Assembly: GCF_002218025.2 (NCBI RefSeq)
Contig: NZ_AP018680.1
Coordinates: 744,001-808,000 of the forward strand
DNA from: Vibrio casei
GTDB lineage: Bacteria; Pseudomonadota; Gammaproteobacteria; Enterobacterales; Vibrionaceae
DNA length: 64,000 nt
Direction of reading: 5' to 3'
The notes under the pieces are model-generated. The model made no database searches and was not told the DNA's origin. It saw nothing but the letters and a program-made list of their open reading frames with translations. Every line of letters starts with the position of its first letter. Positions within the stretch are counted from its first letter, which is position 1. Below are positions 28,392-36,471 of this stretch, piece by piece. The translations under genes were made by a program, and so were the position numbers.

Positions 28392-28889
28392 ATGAAACAT
28401 TATTCAGCGCAAAGCAAAGAGTCGGCTCTTCAGAAGATGATGCCTCCAAATAATATAGCAATAGCCCAATTATCAATCGAGATGGGGATTGGTGAATCAA
28501 CCTTGTATAATTGGCGAAAACAAGCAATTGATAAGGGGCATTTAGTGCCAGGTGATGGAAAGAATGCTGAGCAGTGGTCATCAGCAAATAAATTCTCAGT
28601 CGTGTTGGAAACAGCCTCTTTAAATCAAGCTGAGTTAGCGGAATATTGCCGAGGCAAAGGTCTTTATGTGGAACAAGTATCGGCTTGGCGAAATGCGTGT
28701 ATAGATGCAAACGCTAACGTTAAAGAGCAAGAAAAAGCCTTCTCCACCGAAACAAAGAAAGATAAAAAACAGATCAATCAATTAGAAAAGGAGCTACGTC
28801 GAAAAGATAAGGCACTCGCTGAAACCGCAGCACTATTGGTGTTAAGAAAAAAAGCAAATGCGATCTGGGGGGAAGCCGAGGACGAATGA
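28392..28889 (+). CDS. IS3-family transposase OrfA
   Basis: OrfA (165 residues) carries the DNA-binding part of the transposase: a helix-turn-helix in the first 50 residues (IAIAQLSIEMGIGESTLYNWRKQA) and a second HTH-like segment (LNQAELAEYCRGKGLYVEQVSAWR), then a charged coiled-coil region (about 115-150) typical of the leucine-zipper part of IS3 OrfA proteins. Near the end, seven A followed by G at 28847-28854 form a slippery site. The stop overlaps the orfB start as ATGA, so orfB can be made either by re-initiation or by -1 frameshifting. Confidence 0.88.
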   Translation: MKHYSAQSKESALQKMMPPNNIAIAQLSIEMGIGESTLYNWRKQAIDKGHLVPGDGKNAEQWSSANKFSVVLETASLNQAELAEYCRGKGLYVEQVSAWRNACIDANANVKEQEKAFSTETKKDKKQINQLEKELRRKDKALAETAALLVLRKKANAIWGEAEDE

Positions 28890-29935
28890 TCCTCGACTCA
28901 GCTCGCATTCAAGCAGTTAAACTAGTTAATGAAGCTGTGAGTTCTGGTGCGCCAAAGTTTAAAGCTTGCCGTGAACTTGGGATCAGTGTCCGGACGTATC
29001 AACGTTGGACTGTTGACGGGAACATAAAAACAGATGGTAGACCAATATCTCAGCGCCCTGAGCCAAAAAATAAGCTATCAAAAGCAGAGAGAGATAACAT
29101 ATTAGCCATCGTTAATAGCGATGATTTTAAGAGCTTACCACCAAGCCAAATCGTCCCTACATTAGCAGATGAGGGTATTTATCTTGCTTCTGAATCAACA
29201 TATTATCGTGTTCTTCATGAAGAAAAACAGCAAAACGCTCGCGGACGTAGTCAGATAAAAGAGAGAAAAGTACCGACGACACACTGTGCTACAGGGCCAA
29301 ACCAAGTGTGGTGTTGGGATATTACTTGGTTACCAGGCCCCGCTAAAGGGCTGCATTTTTATTTATATTTGATACTCGATATATTTAGTCGAAAGATTGT
29401 TGGATGGGAAATTCATGATGACGAATCAGCAGAAAATGCATCAATATTAATTAAGAAAGCTCATTTAAAAGAAGGAGTTAAAGATAATCCTCTGGTACTG
29501 CATTCGGATAATGGAAGCCCAATGAAAGGCTCATCAATGCTTGAAACACTTTATAGTTTAGGTGTCGTGTCGTCTTTTAATCGTCCTAGGGTGAGCAATG
29601 ATAATGCTTATGCTGAGTCGATATTTAAAACGTGTAAATATCGCCCTGACTATCCGTATAAAGGGTTTTCAACAATTGATGAGGCGCGTAGTTGGGTGTT
29701 GAAATTTAGCCACTGGTATAATTTTAACCACAAACATAGTGGCATCAAATACGTCAGCCCACATCAAAGGCATTCAGGATTAGCGGGTGACATATTGGCT
29801 AATAGAAAAGAAGTTTATCAAGGTGCTAAAGATGCTCACCCTGAGCGCTGGAGCGGTAATATCCGTAATTGGGATTTACCAAAAGAAGTGTACTTAAACC
29901 CTGAACAAAATAGTGTCAAGGCTGAGAGTGCATAA
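28886..29935 (+). CDS. IS3-family transposase OrfB (DDE integrase domain)
   Basis: OrfB (349 residues) is the catalytic part. It has an N-terminal HTH (KACRELGISVRTYQRW), the segment LPPSQIVPTLADEGIYLASESTYYRVL, and the rve integrase core with the three acidic residues in WCWDITW, LHSDNGSPM and NAYAESIFKT, followed by FSHWYNFNHKHSGIKYVSP. The spacing of the last two fits the DD(35)E pattern. It has its own ATG in the -1 frame relative to orfA, and the frame is open upstream to the A7G site. No damage is seen, so the element may be active. Confidence 0.92.
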   Translation: MILDSARIQAVKLVNEAVSSGAPKFKACRELGISVRTYQRWTVDGNIKTDGRPISQRPEPKNKLSKAERDNILAIVNSDDFKSLPPSQIVPTLADEGIYLASESTYYRVLHEEKQQNARGRSQIKERKVPTTHCATGPNQVWCWDITWLPGPAKGLHFYLYLILDIFSRKIVGWEIHDDESAENASILIKKAHLKEGVKDNPLVLHSDNGSPMKGSSMLETLYSLGVVSSFNRPRVSNDNAYAESIFKTCKYRPDYPYKGFSTIDEARSWVLKFSHWYNFNHKHSGIKYVSPHQRHSGLAGDILANRKEVYQGAKDAHPERWSGNIRNWDLPKEVYLNPEQNSVKAESA

Positions 29936-29944
29936 CGTAGTGAT

Positions 29945-29963
29945 CGCGACAACTAGTTTGACA
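29945..29963 (-). repeat. Right terminal inverted repeat of the IS
   Basis: Reads TGTCAAACTAGTTGTCGCG on the minus strand, one mismatch to the left repeat. It is followed by AACA and then the dinB target copy CCGTAAG. Confidence 0.85.
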
Positions 29964-29967
29964 AACA

Positions 29968-30304
29968 CCGTAAGTCTGTCGGTGTTGAACGTACATTCAG
30001 TGAGAATATATCCAGTTTTGATCAATGTTGGGAGGTGATTGAAACGGTTCTTTTTCCTGAATTAGAGCAACGATTATTAAAAGCTTCTCCTGTAAAGGCT
30101 ATCATTAAACAAGGTATTAAAATTAAATTTGCTGACTTTCAGCAGACAACGATAGAGCATACTTTTCAAGTGTTCAATATTACGGATTTTAAACCGATGT
30201 TAGAAGATATACTGACGAGGCAAAAAGGGCGAGAGATACGTTTATTAGGTTTAAATGTAATGCTAAAACCTTCTGATCTTGATCGGCAATTGCGTCTGTT
30301 ATGA
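29968..30304 (+). pseudogene. dinB: DinB, C-terminal part after the IS
   Basis: From CCGTAAG the frame reads RKSVGVERTFSENISSFDQCW, the usual junction to the little-finger domain, and continues to a normal end (KFADFQQTTIEHTF, GREIRLLGLNVMLKPSDLDRQLRLL) at TAA 30302-30304. The part after the repeat is 109 codons, giving an intact gene of about 352 residues, the usual Pol IV length. A TTG at 30035 could start a fragment but there is no reason to think it is used. The short C-terminus appears to lack an obvious longer clamp-binding tail. Confidence 0.9.
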
Positions 30305-30315
30305 ATAATGAAGAA

Positions 30316-30358
30316 GTGTCTCTCGTTGGTCGGGTAAAATTCGAAAAATGAGAGACAC
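30316..30358 (-). terminator. Inverted repeat after pepD
   Basis: GTGTCTCTC (30316-30324) pairs with GAGAGACAC (30350-30358) around a 25-nt loop. On the minus strand TTCTTCATTATT follows. It lies 14 bp after the pepD stop between convergent genes. Confidence 0.45.
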
Positions 30359-30371
30359 CAACAGAGAAACG

Positions 30372-31844
30372 TTACGCTTTTTCTGGAATGTTTTCCAAGA
30401 TAGCAATCATTTGTTCCCAATATAGTCCAACACTTTCAATCAATACTTTTTCATCTGGAGAATGTGGAAACTTAATAGTAGGACCGAATGAAATCATATC
30501 CATATTGGGGTATGGCTTCTTAAATAGGCCACATTCAAGACCAGCATGAATCACCATTATATTCGGCTTTTGTCCATAAATGCCTTCATAGACATCACGG
30601 AATATGTGCATGATTTCGGAATCTGGGTCAGGTTTCCATCCTGGATAAGCGCCATCAAATTGAATTTTTGCATTAGCAAGAGAGGCTAAAGAGGCTAAGG
30701 TACCTTCTACCATTTCACGGCCAGAATCGATCAATGAACGAACGAGACATAAAATAGTAATTTGATTCTCTTCAGTGGTAATGACACCAACATTTAAAGA
30801 GGTTTCAACCACGCCTTCAATATTATCATCCATACGAATTACACCATTAGGGCATGCATTTAGTGCGGATATAAAACGTTGTTGAATGTGAAGAGACAAA
30901 GCTGAAAATTGACTGGAAGATTCTGATATTAGGCTGGTTAATCCGGTTTCAACCTGTCCTAGTTCCTGCTGAACCAAAGCGGTGAAATTTTCAAAAGCAT
31001 GATGAAGTTGTTGAAGGTTTTCTGTTGGTACGGCAACGGTAACGAATGCTTCGCGTGGAATAGCATTACGTAAACTACCGCCTTGGAATTCGATAACACG
31101 TAGCTCAAGGGATGTAGTATGGCTTGCAAGAAAGCGGCCTAAGAATTTATTTGCATTACCTCGACCTGTATGAATATCACATCCTGAATGGCCACCCTTA
31201 AATCCTTTCACCGCAAGTTTTAGGATGGTGTGATTATTTGGTATGCTTTCTCGTTCTATATCAAAAATGATAGAAGCATTTACGCCACCGGCGCATCCCA
31301 TGTAAATCTCGCCTTCTTGTTCTGAATCCGTGTTTAAAAGAATATCAGCTTCTAACCAACCTTGTTGTAGCGCAAAAGCGCCGGTCATACCGGCTTCTTC
31401 ATCAATAGTAAGGAGAACTTCTAATGGGCCGTGTTTAATTTCTGTTGAAGCAAGAACCGCTAAACAAGACGCCATACCCATGCCGTTGTCGGCACCTAAG
31501 GTCGTTCCTTTTGCAGTGACCCAGTCGCCATCAATATAAGGCTGGATAGGATCTTTGGCAAAATCATGAACAGTATCTTCATTTTTTTGAGGGACCATAT
31601 CAATATGGGCCTGTAAAACGACTTTCTTTTTATTTTCCATCCCAAGGGTTGCTGGTTTAGTGATAAAAACATTACCGGCTTCATCGCGTTTAACTGGAAG
31701 ATTTTGTGATTTTGCCCATTCAACAATGTATTGAGCTAATGCTTCTTCATGTTTTGATGGGTGAGGAAAAGAACATATTTTATCGAAAAATTGCCAAACA
31801 GGTTGTGGGGAAAGCTGGCTTATTTCAGAGTGAAATTTAGACAC
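30372..31844 (-). CDS. pepD: PepD, Xaa-His (aminoacyl-histidine) dipeptidase
   Basis: PepD is a cytosolic M20-family zinc dipeptidase that splits carnosine-like and other unspecific dipeptides. The 490-residue protein has the metal-site motifs LQAHIDMVPQKN, TLGADNGMGMA, IDEEAGMTGAFAL with the catalytic Glu, and VIHAGLECG near the end; KGFKGGHSGCDIHTGRGNA marks the lid domain. The opening SQLSPQPVWQFFDKICSFPHPSKHEE is typical. It is convergent to the dinB remainder and divergent from the purine permease. Confidence 0.95.
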   Translation of the reverse strand: MSKFHSEISQLSPQPVWQFFDKICSFPHPSKHEEALAQYIVEWAKSQNLPVKRDEAGNVFITKPATLGMENKKKVVLQAHIDMVPQKNEDTVHDFAKDPIQPYIDGDWVTAKGTTLGADNGMGMASCLAVLASTEIKHGPLEVLLTIDEEAGMTGAFALQQGWLEADILLNTDSEQEGEIYMGCAGGVNASIIFDIERESIPNNHTILKLAVKGFKGGHSGCDIHTGRGNANKFLGRFLASHTTSLELRVIEFQGGSLRNAIPREAFVTVAVPTENLQQLHHAFENFTALVQQELGQVETGLTSLISESSSQFSALSLHIQQRFISALNACPNGVIRMDDNIEGVVETSLNVGVITTEENQITILCLVRSLIDSGREMVEGTLASLASLANAKIQFDGAYPGWKPDPDSEIMHIFRDVYEGIYGQKPNIMVIHAGLECGLFKKPYPNMDMISFGPTIKFPHSPDEKVLIESVGLYWEQMIAILENIPEKA

Positions 31845-32187
31845 AAATGACTCCTAGAGAAGGTGGTGAGCAGTAGAAACTTCATAATTTTTTCTTATAG
31901 CTAGAATAATGCAACCTGAAGGATAATATGTACAGAAGATATGTCAGTCAAAGTGCGATCTTTTGATACAGTCCAAGTTACCACTTTGGATTCAGTTAAA
32001 TATAAGTGAGTAATTATGTTTTTTAATCTACTACACTCTAAAATTAACGAAACCTTGTTTAAATTCGTGTTTTGATAAAGATTCAGTTTGCTTTGTTTCG
32101 TATAATTTGGAAAACTACACGCCTTTTTATTCAAACGATTGCGCAATCGTTTAAAATCAATGCGACGCACATTTTAGGAATACGAAC
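31845..32187. other. pepD-permease divergent intergenic region
   Basis: These 343 bp hold no credible gene; a minus-strand open frame of 89 codons (31901-32170) covers the promoter area and looks like nothing known. On the plus strand TATAAT at 32101-32106 may be the permease -10 box, though no good -35 lies at the right distance. A PurR-like palindrome follows at 32133-32152. No purine riboswitch fold was recognised. Confidence 0.5.
32133..32152. promoter_or_regulatory. Candidate PurR operator
   Basis: A perfect 20-bp palindrome, AAACGATTGC followed by GCAATCGTTT. Each half contains GCAATCGTTT, which matches the central part of the PurR box (ACGCAAACGTTTGCGT type). It lies about 35 bp before the permease ATG and 26 bp after the TATAAT box, in front of two purine salvage genes. 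Confidence 0.55.
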
Positions 32188-33483
32188 ATGTTAGAAAAGT
32201 TCTTTAAGTTATCGGAACACGGTACCAACGTAAAAACGGAAGTATTGGCCGGTGTAACAACATTTTTGACGATGGCTTATATCATTTTTGTCAATCCTGC
32301 TATCTTAGCAACTGCAGGTATGGATCACGGTTCAGTCTTTGTAGCGACGTGTTTAGCAGCGGCAATAGGTTGTTTTATTATGGGATTGTACGCGAACTAT
32401 CCCATCGCTCAAGCGCCAGGTATGGGGTTAAATGCCTTCTTTACTTATACGGTTGTATTAGGCATGGGGCATACATGGCAAGTTGCGCTTGCCGCCGTTT
32501 TTTGCTCGGGTGTTCTCTTTATTCTTCTTAGCCTTTTTAAAATTCGCGAATTAATTATAAATGCGATTCCAATGTCATTACGACTAGGCATCTCTGCGGG
32601 TATTGGTTTGTTCTTAGCATTAATTGCTTTGAAAAACGCAGGCATTGTCGTCGGTAACCCTGCCACTTTAGTTGGTGTGGGGGATTTAACTTCTTTGCCT
32701 GCGGTTTTAGGTGCGCTTGGTTTTGTCTTGACGATTGTATTGGTTCATCGTGGTTTTAAAGCCGCCGTCATGATTGCCATTCTTGCTATTACCGCGATTG
32801 GTGTGATTGCTGGTAATGTTGCATACAACGGTATTATGTCAATGCCACCGAGTATTGAGCCAACGTTTATGCAGCTTGATTTCTCGTCTATTTTTGATGT
32901 TGGTATGATTTCAGTTGTCTTTGCCTTCTTATTTGTCGATTTATTTGATACCGCAGGCACATTAGTCGGCGTGGCGAATAAAGCTGGTTTTATTGGTAAA
33001 GATGGGAAAATACCTCGTTTGAATAAGGCATTATTAGCCGATTCAACAGCAACTTCTATTGGTGCTTTATTGGGGACGTCTAATACCACCTCGTTTGTTG
33101 AAAGTACGGCAGGTGTCGCTGTTGGTGGGCGTACAGGATTAACCGCTGTCGTTGTTGGTATTCTATTCCTACTTGCTTTATTCTTTTCACCATTAGCCGG
33201 AATGGTTCCAGCTTACGCGACAACTGGGGCGCTATTTTATGTTGCGATCTTAATGTTGTCTGGTCTTGTTCATATCGAATGGGATGACTTAAGTGAAGCC
33301 GCGCCAGTAGCGGTTGTGTGTTTATTAATGCCGTTAACGTTTTCTATTGCTGAAGGCATTGCAATGGGGTTTGTGACTTATGCAGCAATTAAGCTTCTTA
33401 GTGGTAAAGCCCGTGAAGTTCATGTTGGCGTCTGGATTCTAGCGATCATCTTTTTATTAAAATTTATTCTTACTGGTGCTTAA
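32188..33483 (+). CDS. Purine base permease (NCS2, AzgA-like: adenine/hypoxanthine/guanine)
   Basis: This is a 431-residue membrane transporter with about 12 hydrophobic segments, of the AzgA-like branch of the NCS2 family, moving purine bases with protons. Signs are VKTEVLAGVTTFLTMAYIIFVNPAIL, QAPGMGLNAFFTYTVV, VFAFLFVDLFDTAGTLVGVANKAG, the catalytic-type SIGALLGTSNTTSFVESTAGVAVGGRTGLTA and VPAYATTGALFYVA. Which base it prefers cannot be read from the sequence. gpt follows after 51 bp, so import and salvage are likely co-expressed. Confidence 0.9.
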   Translation: MLEKFFKLSEHGTNVKTEVLAGVTTFLTMAYIIFVNPAILATAGMDHGSVFVATCLAAAIGCFIMGLYANYPIAQAPGMGLNAFFTYTVVLGMGHTWQVALAAVFCSGVLFILLSLFKIRELIINAIPMSLRLGISAGIGLFLALIALKNAGIVVGNPATLVGVGDLTSLPAVLGALGFVLTIVLVHRGFKAAVMIAILAITAIGVIAGNVAYNGIMSMPPSIEPTFMQLDFSSIFDVGMISVVFAFLFVDLFDTAGTLVGVANKAGFIGKDGKIPRLNKALLADSTATSIGALLGTSNTTSFVESTAGVAVGGRTGLTAVVVGILFLLALFFSPLAGMVPAYATTGALFYVAILMLSGLVHIEWDDLSEAAPVAVVCLLMPLTFSIAEGIAMGFVTYAAIKLLSGKAREVHVGVWILAIIFLLKFILTGA

Positions 33484-33534
33484 TCGTTAGTTGCGAAAGT
33501 ATCAGAAACAAATTAGCAAAGCAGGTTAAATATT

Positions 33535-33999
33535 ATGAGTCAGAAGTTCATTATCACTTGGGACAATATGCAAATGTATTGTCGTCAACTTGCGGCGAAA
33601 CAAATGCCAGCAGAGCAGTGGAAAGGCATTGTTGGAGTCAGCCGTGGTGGTTTAGTCCCTGCGGCGATCCTTGCCCGTGAGCTAGGCATTCGTTATGTCG
33701 ATACGATTTGTATTTCAAGCTATGATCATGATCACCAGCGTGAAATGAAAGTGTTAAAAACCATCGAAGGGGATGGCGAAGGCTTCCTTATTGTCGATGA
33801 TTTAGTTGATAGTGGTGATACTGCACGCCATATTCGCGAAATGTACCCTAAAGCAAAATTGATTTGTGTGTGTGCAAAACCAGCAGGGCAAGAATTAGTG
33901 GATGATTATATTGTGGATATAGCTCAAGACACATGGATTGAGCAACCATGGGATATGACTTTACAATTTGAAGAACCAGTTAATCGTAAGCAGAAATAA
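33535..33999 (+). CDS. gpt: Gpt, xanthine-guanine phosphoribosyltransferase
   Basis: Gpt converts xanthine and guanine (and weakly hypoxanthine) to nucleotides with PRPP. The 154-residue protein matches E. coli Gpt: [38 protein letters not shown], and the PRPP-binding [22 protein letters not shown] with the two Asp, then [16 protein letters not shown] near the end. It stands behind the purine permease and before a terminator, forming a two-gene purine salvage unit. Confidence 0.95.
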   Translation: MSQKFIITWDNMQMYCRQLAAKQMPAEQWKGIVGVSRGGLVPAAILARELGIRYVDTICISSYDHDHQREMKVLKTIEGDGEGFLIVDDLVDSGDTARHIREMYPKAKLICVCAKPAGQELVDDYIVDIAQDTWIEQPWDMTLQFEEPVNRKQK

Positions 34000-34026
34000 A
34001 ATTCAAATGTAACACTATGTTATTTA

Positions 34027-34058
34027 AGGCCTCATACTTGATTGTGTGAGGCTTTTTT
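34027..34058 (+). terminator. gpt terminator
   Basis: GCCTCATAC (34029-34037) pairs with GTGTGAGGC (34044-34052, one G-T) around a 6-nt loop, followed by six T (34053-34058). Confidence 0.88.
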
Positions 34059-34184
34059 ATTTGCGGGCTACATTCGGACAAGTGTAAGAGGCGGTGAATG
34101 ATACCCTTGTTTCAAAATAGAAACCGAGTATGGTATCGGTGTGCTCCTAATACCGATACCGTGCAGAATGAAAAGGGGATAACG

Positions 34185-34460
34185 ATGGCAAATTTTACAC
34201 ATGATGATAAACAACAACGTTACCAAGTTGAAGTTGCACCTGAGCAATGGGCTCGTTTAGATTATTCGATACAAGGTGATGTTTTGGTCATTACTCATAC
34301 GTTTGTGCCCGATGCACTTCGCGGCAGAGGTTGTGGGAAAATTTTAATGGAAACCGTGTTGAGTGACATTGAACATTTAGGAAAAAAAGTAAAACCAGTT
34401 TGTAGCTATGCTGTTGTATATTTACAACGACATACTCAGTGGCAACACCTTATTGGTTAA
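34185..34460 (+). CDS. Short GNAT-type N-acetyltransferase (YjdJ-like)
   Basis: This 91-residue protein is of the minimal GNAT type (Acetyltransf_CG group, E. coli YjdJ-like), which holds only the acetyl-CoA-binding core. Visible are VLVITHTFVPDALRGRGCGKILMETVLSDI, with the pyrophosphate-binding RGRGCGK, and KPVCSYAVVYLQRHTQWQHLI, the usual cysteine-containing last strand and helix. AAGGGG eight bases before ATG 34185 sets the start; the frame upstream is open but unsupported. Substrate unknown. It lies between gpt and frsA, each with its own spacing and with a terminator before it. Confidence 0.83.
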   Translation: MANFTHDDKQQRYQVEVAPEQWARLDYSIQGDVLVITHTFVPDALRGRGCGKILMETVLSDIEHLGKKVKPVCSYAVVYLQRHTQWQHLIG

Positions 34461-34537
34461 TGAATTTATGCCTATACGATGGCTTGTATTATTGATGCCA
34501 CCGCGAGTTGGTTGAGAACTTAGTAAGGGGGAGTAGT

Positions 34538-35785
34538 ATGTTAGATCCCAGTAGTAAAAACTTATCAGAATCATTGTTTAAAAAGCATCATCACGCTCAA
34601 GAAACATCCAGCGTGATCACCTATTTGGCCGATAGCCAAGCGATGCTTGATTCGAACCAAGTTGGCAAACCTAATGCTTGGTATCGTGCATTGCGTCGCG
34701 TTCAATGGATATGGCAAGGGCTTGACCCGATTGAAATTGAGTCTGTTTTAGCTCGTATTGCTAGCTCTTCAAATCAACAAAATAACCCTGATTGGTTGGA
34801 TACTATCGCTGGCTATCGTCCTGGTAATTGGTCGTACGAGTGGACGGCTCAAGGTATGAACCACCAAAAAGTAGCCGCCTCTCTTAAAGGTGTTGAAGCC
34901 TCTGATGAACTGTTTATTGCCAGTTTGTGTTTTAGTGTCGCCAGTTACCCCCACTTGAAAGGGGACACTCTTTCCGTTCAAGCTCAAATATTAGCGAATA
35001 AAGCTTATTCGGATTCGATGGAAGCCAGTCCTTATGTGACTAAAGTTTTAAATATTCCGTATAAAAACAAAAAAATCGTCGCAAACTTACACCTTCCTCA
35101 CACTGAGCGTTCGTTACCTGTTGTTATTGTCAGTGCGGGAATTGATAGCTTACAGATCGACATGTGGAGAATATTCAGAGATTACTTAGCTAAGCATGAG
35201 ATCGGCATGTTAACGGTTGATATGCCTGGTATCGGGGCCAATATTCATTGGAATTTAACGGAAGATTCAAGTTGCTTACATCAGGCTATCTTAAATGAAT
35301 TACCTAATATTCCTTGGGTAGACCATTATAAAGTGGGGCTTTTGGGTTTTCGTTTTGGTGGGAATGTTATGACACGCTTATCTTTTATCGAGCAAGATAA
35401 AATCAAAGCCTGTGTTACTTTAGGTGCCCCCATTCATGAGTTACTATCTGATGCCTCTAAATTTAGTCAAATGCCTAAAATGTATCTTGATTCTCTGGCC
35501 TCAAGGGTTGGGAAAAAGTCGGTTGATATTCCTAGTTTCTCTAAACAGATGCGAGCTTGGTCTTTGAAGTCTCAAGGATTATTATCTAGTCGAAAAACAA
35601 CCGTTCCTATTCTAGCAATTGGATTAGAAGGTGATCCTGTTGGCTCTAAACAAGATAATTTGAGTGTGGCAAGTTTCAGCTCAGGTGGTAAAGCGATGCA
35701 GTTAAAAAGTGCATCAATTTATCAAGGGTATGAGCAAGCGCTCAATTTTTCTATGGACTGGTTAAAAGATGCGCTAAATAAGTGA
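34538..35785 (+). CDS. frsA: FrsA, fermentation-respiration switch esterase
   Basis: FrsA is an alpha/beta-hydrolase that in E. coli binds unphosphorylated enzyme IIA-Glc and shifts metabolism toward fermentation; in V. vulnificus it has been studied as an effector of metabolic choice. The 415-residue product shows the N-terminal helical domain (NAWYRALRRVQWIWQGLDPIE, GNWSYEWTAQG) and the hydrolase domain with VVIVSAGIDSLQIDMWRIF, MPGIGANIHW and LLGFRFGGNVMTRL. AAGGGGGAG before ATG 34538 decides the start. Its place before crl is conserved in enterobacteria and Vibrio. Confidence 0.92.
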   Translation: MLDPSSKNLSESLFKKHHHAQETSSVITYLADSQAMLDSNQVGKPNAWYRALRRVQWIWQGLDPIEIESVLARIASSSNQQNNPDWLDTIAGYRPGNWSYEWTAQGMNHQKVAASLKGVEASDELFIASLCFSVASYPHLKGDTLSVQAQILANKAYSDSMEASPYVTKVLNIPYKNKKIVANLHLPHTERSLPVVIVSAGIDSLQIDMWRIFRDYLAKHEIGMLTVDMPGIGANIHWNLTEDSSCLHQAILNELPNIPWVDHYKVGLLGFRFGGNVMTRLSFIEQDKIKACVTLGAPIHELLSDASKFSQMPKMYLDSLASRVGKKSVDIPSFSKQMRAWSLKSQGLLSSRKTTVPILAIGLEGDPVGSKQDNLSVASFSSGGKAMQLKSASIYQGYEQALNFSMDWLKDALNK

Positions 35786-35872
35786 CATTTGTTATCAAAT
35801 AGTTAAGTATAAGTGTAGGTGAGGATCTAGAAATGATTATTACCAGTACATTATAATATTCTATGGAGAACC

Positions 35873-36262
35873 ATGATGACAGATGCTTCTGCACCAACCC
35901 ACTATCGCCTAATGACATCGTTAAAAGCCATTGGCCCTTATTTACGTGAAGGGGAGTGTCAAGCAGGGAAATATTGGTTTGATTGTTTATCGGTTTGTGT
36001 TGACGATAAAAAGTCACCAGAATTAAGAGAGTTTTGGGGCTGGTGGTTAGATTTAACCAAAGTTGAAAATGACTTTGTCGCCAATTATACCTTAGGTCAA
36101 TATGATGAAAAGGGAGATTGGTTAGAGGTGGCAATGTCAGTTAAAGCAAAAAAAGAAGTAGAAAGAACGCTCGAAGAATTTCATGAAAAGCTCGTGAAGG
36201 TTCTCTCTGGTCATTATGATTATAGCCTGAGTTTGCATAAAAACTCCGTCGATACAGTGTAA
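35873..36262 (+). CDS. crl: Crl, sigma-S binding transcription factor
   Basis: Crl binds the stationary-phase sigma factor RpoS and helps it form holoenzyme. The 129-residue product matches the family: TSLKAIGPYLREGECQAGKYWFDCLSVCVDDKKSP, REFWGWWLDL and FVANYTLGQYDEKGDW. Two Cys in the FDCLSVCV segment are usual. The first ATG (35873) or the second codon could be the start. It lies between frsA and proB as in related genomes. Confidence 0.94.
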   Translation: MMTDASAPTHYRLMTSLKAIGPYLREGECQAGKYWFDCLSVCVDDKKSPELREFWGWWLDLTKVENDFVANYTLGQYDEKGDWLEVAMSVKAKKEVERTLEEFHEKLVKVLSGHYDYSLSLHKNSVDTV

Positions 36263-36471
36263 TGAAAAAATTAGTCTGAGTTAAAATGCATTCGTTGATA
36301 ATTATTATTCTGTAATAAAAGTCAGTAAATACAAAGAATAGGGTATATTTGCACTCAATCGCCGATATACTCTATTTTTTTGCTTGTGAAATGCGGTGCG
36401 TATTGATACAACAATGGGTACTTATTCGTATTCTGCGTTTATTAAACGTTTATTTTTTTGACAGGAAACTC

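Larger units (their letters stand above)
28327..29967 (+). mobile_element. IS3-family insertion sequence in dinB
   Basis: About 1.64 kb of foreign DNA separates the two dinB parts. It is bounded by CCGTAAG on both sides (28320-28326 and 29968-29974). Near the ends lie inverted repeats of 19 bp with one mismatch (28334-28352 and 29945-29963). Inside are orfA and orfB of an IS3-type transposase with a DDE domain. If the element and one CCGTAAG copy are taken out, dinB is restored in frame, which fits a simple insertion. The outermost 7 bases on the left and 4 on the right do not match each other, so the true tips are uncertain. I cannot name the IS. Confidence 0.88.

Noticed and set aside
30035..30304. 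Separate small gene starting at TTG 30035
   Set aside because: It is the C-terminal part of dinB, in frame with the N-terminal part once the IS is removed.
31901..32170. Minus-strand open frame of 89 codons between pepD and the permease
   Set aside because: It covers the permease promoter and the PurR-like palindrome, has no ribosome-binding site and no recognisable domain.
32000..32187. Purine riboswitch before the purine permease
   Set aside because: The conserved core of the purine aptamer is not seen; the palindrome fits a protein operator better.
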